In this document: piece by piece, positions 62,002 through 64,000 of the stretch | Layout of the letters: each line of letters opens with the position of its first letter | How positions within the stretch are numbered: the stretch's first letter is position 1 | Origin: Candidatus Thiothrix putei | GTDB lineage: Bacteria > Pseudomonadota > Gammaproteobacteria > Thiotrichales > Thiotrichaceae | Assembly: GCA_029972225.1 (NCBI GenBank) | Contig: CP124756.1 | Coordinates: 3,330,001-3,394,000 of the forward strand | Reading direction: 5' to 3' | Length of the DNA: 64,000 nt | Notes under the pieces: generated by a model | Seen by the model: only the letters and a program-made list of their open reading frames with translations | Database searches by the model: none | What the model was told of the DNA's origin: nothing | Program-made: the position numbers and the translations under genes

Positions 62002-63861
62002 ATGACCACTAAACCTATGGGCATGTTATTGCAAGACCCATCCTTACCTGATTTGTACCAAGACTACGAATTCCCCATCGACAGCGATTTTCTCGCGGGC
62101 ATGGGGTCAAGCAAATTTACCATCCGCGATAACGACCTGTATGACATGCCACTTTACCAAGGGTTAGATTGGGCAAATGCCGATCTCTCCTTTGCCGCAC
62201 TCAATAGAAAAGGCAATTTCATTGACAACCCACAGTTCCACCAAGTCAACACCTTCGCCGTCGCCGCTTACTCGCTGGATCTGGTAGAAGCCGCTATCGG
62301 GCGCGAAATGAAATGGAAACACGGCGCTCCCTTGGTGTTGCGTCCCCATGCCTTCGGCGATGCGAATGCGTTTTACGACCCGATGTCACCGTCACTCAAT
62401 TTTGGGTCGTTCACCTCCCCATTCCGCCGCGCCCCGGTGTGGACATGTTTATCCCACGACATCGTGTCCCATGAATTGGGTCACGCGATCCTCGATTCCT
62501 TCCGCCCCCTGTATGTGTATTCCGAAGAAGTCGATACCGGCGCGTTACACGAATCGGTCGGCGATTTAATGGCGATGTTTACCTCGCTCAGTCACAAACC
62601 GGTAGTAGAACAATTATTCCGCGAATCCGGCGGCGATATGATGAACCCCAGCCTTGCCAGCGGCTTGGCAGAAGAATTCGGCATCGGCTTGTGGGGGGTC
62701 AGCTTCCCCTTCCTGCGTTCTGCCCTGAATGGCCCCAGCTACGACATGGCACCATTTGAAATTCATGATCGCTCCACAGTATGGACTGCTGCCATTTATG
62801 AAATCCTCGCCACTCTGGTTTCCGAAGCGCTGCCCCCCACAGTGAAAGCCACCTTGGAGAATGCACCTGTCACGCATAAACCCCAGGCGCAAATGCGTTC
62901 AATGCGCCAGATGACGATTCAGCAACAAGACCCGGCGTTCGAGGACTACTACACCGAATCCGCTAATCGCAGTGATTTCGACGCCTTTTTCGAGGCCATC
63001 GTCTCTGCGAGTACCCGCGTCAAAGGCATGATGTTACGGGCGCTGCAAGACATCCCACCCACTGGCGTGACGCTGCTGACCTTGGCACGGGTACTGTACA
63101 ACGCCGACGCTCGCCTGTTCCCGGATGACCCACACCCGCGTGAACTGGCTAAAGAAGTATTCCAACGCCGCATGATGTGGCAGGAAGAAATCGACATCAA
63201 CGCCCCCGGCATTGGCTCTAGTTTCGAGGAAGCTTTCCATACCGGCAATACCGCACTGATGAAAGCCGTGTATGAAAACGCCGATGCCCTGCGCATTCCC
63301 ATGAGTGAAGGCGCACGCATTCTCAGCCCCCGCATCAGCACCGTCACCCGCACCATTGACGCGGCGAAGGAACAACGCGGCACCGGCAGCAAAACCGTGA
63401 CCGAGCGTTACCTGTATTACACCTATGAAATGCAGTACGAATCCTGCTACATCACCCCAGATGGCGAAATCGCCATGGGCATGGTGTCAATTTACAAGGG
63501 AGGCACCTTGGTTATGGACGAAAACTGGAATGACATCCAACTCACCACCGACACGGATTTGTGGATTTACCCCGAAGAACCCAGCGAAGGCGACGTGCCG
63601 CCCGCAGAACCCGTTGGTATCCGGGCGATTAAAATGGCGAAACAGCGTTTCATCAAAACCCACCGCCAATCCCTGCGGGCATTCCGTGACGGTCTGGTGC
63701 GGCCTGATGGAACTTTACCCAGCGGGCAAGTGGCGCTGCCATTCAAGGTAACACGTCAGTCTAGCGGCGCGAATGTCCTCATCCGCAACCGCTGCAACTT
63801 GGGTGAGCACCTGATGGGCGTGGCGGGTAAGCACGCACACTTCCCGTTTGATGTGGATTAA
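62002..63861 (+). CDS. M4-like zinc metallopeptidase without a signal peptide
   Basis: 619 aa from the ATG at 62002 (AGAGGA about 9 nt upstream); the longer frame from 61777 crosses the leader hairpin and is rejected. The zinc motif is H157-ELG-H161, and GALHESVGDLMAMF provides E184, the gluzincin pattern of thermolysin (M4) peptidases, with a spacing close to theirs. No signal peptide or propeptide is evident, which is unusual for M4. The C-terminal 350 residues are helical then beta-rich and are not recognised. The gene is divergent from ubiH and separates it from pepP. The substrate is unknown. Confidence 0.8.
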   Translation: MTTKPMGMLLQDPSLPDLYQDYEFPIDSDFLAGMGSSKFTIRDNDLYDMPLYQGLDWANADLSFAALNRKGNFIDNPQFHQVNTFAVAAYSLDLVEAAIGREMKWKHGAPLVLRPHAFGDANAFYDPMSPSLNFGSFTSPFRRAPVWTCLSHDIVSHELGHAILDSFRPLYVYSEEVDTGALHESVGDLMAMFTSLSHKPVVEQLFRESGGDMMNPSLASGLAEEFGIGLWGVSFPFLRSALNGPSYDMAPFEIHDRSTVWTAAIYEILATLVSEALPPTVKATLENAPVTHKPQAQMRSMRQMTIQQQDPAFEDYYTESANRSDFDAFFEAIVSASTRVKGMMLRALQDIPPTGVTLLTLARVLYNADARLFPDDPHPRELAKEVFQRRMMWQEEIDINAPGIGSSFEEAFHTGNTALMKAVYENADALRIPMSEGARILSPRISTVTRTIDAAKEQRGTGSKTVTERYLYYTYEMQYESCYITPDGEIAMGMVSIYKGGTLVMDENWNDIQLTTDTDLWIYPEEPSEGDVPPAEPVGIRAIKMAKQRFIKTHRQSLRAFRDGLVRPDGTLPSGQVALPFKVTRQSSGANVLIRNRCNLGEHLMGVAGKHAHFPFDVD

Positions 63862-64000
63862 CGCTGCATCAATGCCTCAATGTCGTCAACTTCTTTGACA
63901 ACTGCCGCCGACAGCACCTCGTTGCCGTCGGCGGTGATTAGCACGTCATCCTCAATCCGAATCCCGATATTCCACCATTGCGGATCGACATTATCGGCGG
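63858..64000 (-). CDS. pepP: C-terminal end of Xaa-Pro aminopeptidase (partial)
   Basis: 47 codons to the TAA at 63858-63860; the 5' part lies beyond the window. The visible segment reads WWNIGIRIEDDVLITADG, then NEVLSAAVVKEVDDIEALM, matching the C-terminus of PepP, including the Glu metal ligand in RIEDD. pepP next to ubiH is a common gammaproteobacterial order. The stop overlaps that of the convergent metallopeptidase gene. Confidence 0.85.
   Translation of the reverse strand, partial: ADNVDPQWWNIGIRIEDDVLITADGNEVLSAAVVKEVDDIEALMQR

Overview
The window looks like chromosomal DNA of a gammaproteobacterium, most likely a Thiothrix-like filamentous sulfur bacterium. This is an inference. The support is a complete isc operon, a hyp set for [NiFe]-hydrogenase maturation, a pepP/ubiH neighbourhood, a gammaproteobacterial-type rrn operon, a type IV pilus-like chemosensory operon, and very large Ca-loop-rich secreted proteins, one with an IPTL-CTERM sorting signal. 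No taxonomic marker was searched.

Layout. (1) 1-2,042: a Gly/Ser-rich small protein gene split by a 1,424-bp ISKra4-like element; both target duplications are visible and the original 178-codon reading frame can be restored exactly. (2) 2,187-18,372, minus strand: four secreted proteins built from SdrD_B-like, GEVED, DUF11 and beta-propeller modules. One is 2,459 aa and carries a 2.1-kb array of 852-bp tandem DNA repeats. Another is broken by a 1-nt deletion. (3) 18,490-19,860: a stand-alone tnpB element. (4) 19,890-22,600: two coupled lipoprotein genes, a propeller protein and a copper-amine-oxidase homologue that appears to lack its copper ligands. (5) 22,653-25,755: HIT, recR, ybaB, dnaX and the SRP RNA. 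dnaX has an A10 slippage tract with stops in both shifted frames and an in-frame palindromic element. (6) 25,850-33,753, plus strand: a chemosensory operon (response regulator, CheW, periplasmic binding protein, MCP, hybrid ChpA/CheA kinase, second response regulator). (7) 33,782-39,261, minus strand: a complete rrn operon (16S, tRNA-Ile, tRNA-Ala, 23S, 5S) with tandem promoters. (8) tyrS and a divergent M23 peptidase. (9) 42,382-56,145, minus strand: iscRSUA-hscBA-fdx-iscX, cysE, and hypABCDEF interspersed with a YkgJ-type protein, a GcvR-like ACT protein and a 71-aa TerB-like protein. (10) 56,302-64,000: an acyltransferase/acyl-ACP synthetase fusion, a lytic transglycosylase, a 2OG-Fe(II) oxygenase, ubiH, an M4-like metallopeptidase without a signal peptide, and the 3' end of pepP.

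How the parts fit. The isc and hyp blocks together make metal centres: Fe-S clusters and the Ni-Fe(CN)2CO site. cysE sits directly upstream of iscR and feeds cysteine supply; a near-consensus IscR type-1 operator overlaps the cysE stop codon. The chemosensory operon probably controls surface (twitching or gliding) motility and includes its own binding protein but no transporter. The module-rich secreted proteins and the two lipoproteins form a cell-surface block whose function cannot be read from the sequence.

Limits: family assignments come from reading motifs and architecture by eye. No database search, structure prediction or RNA folding was run.
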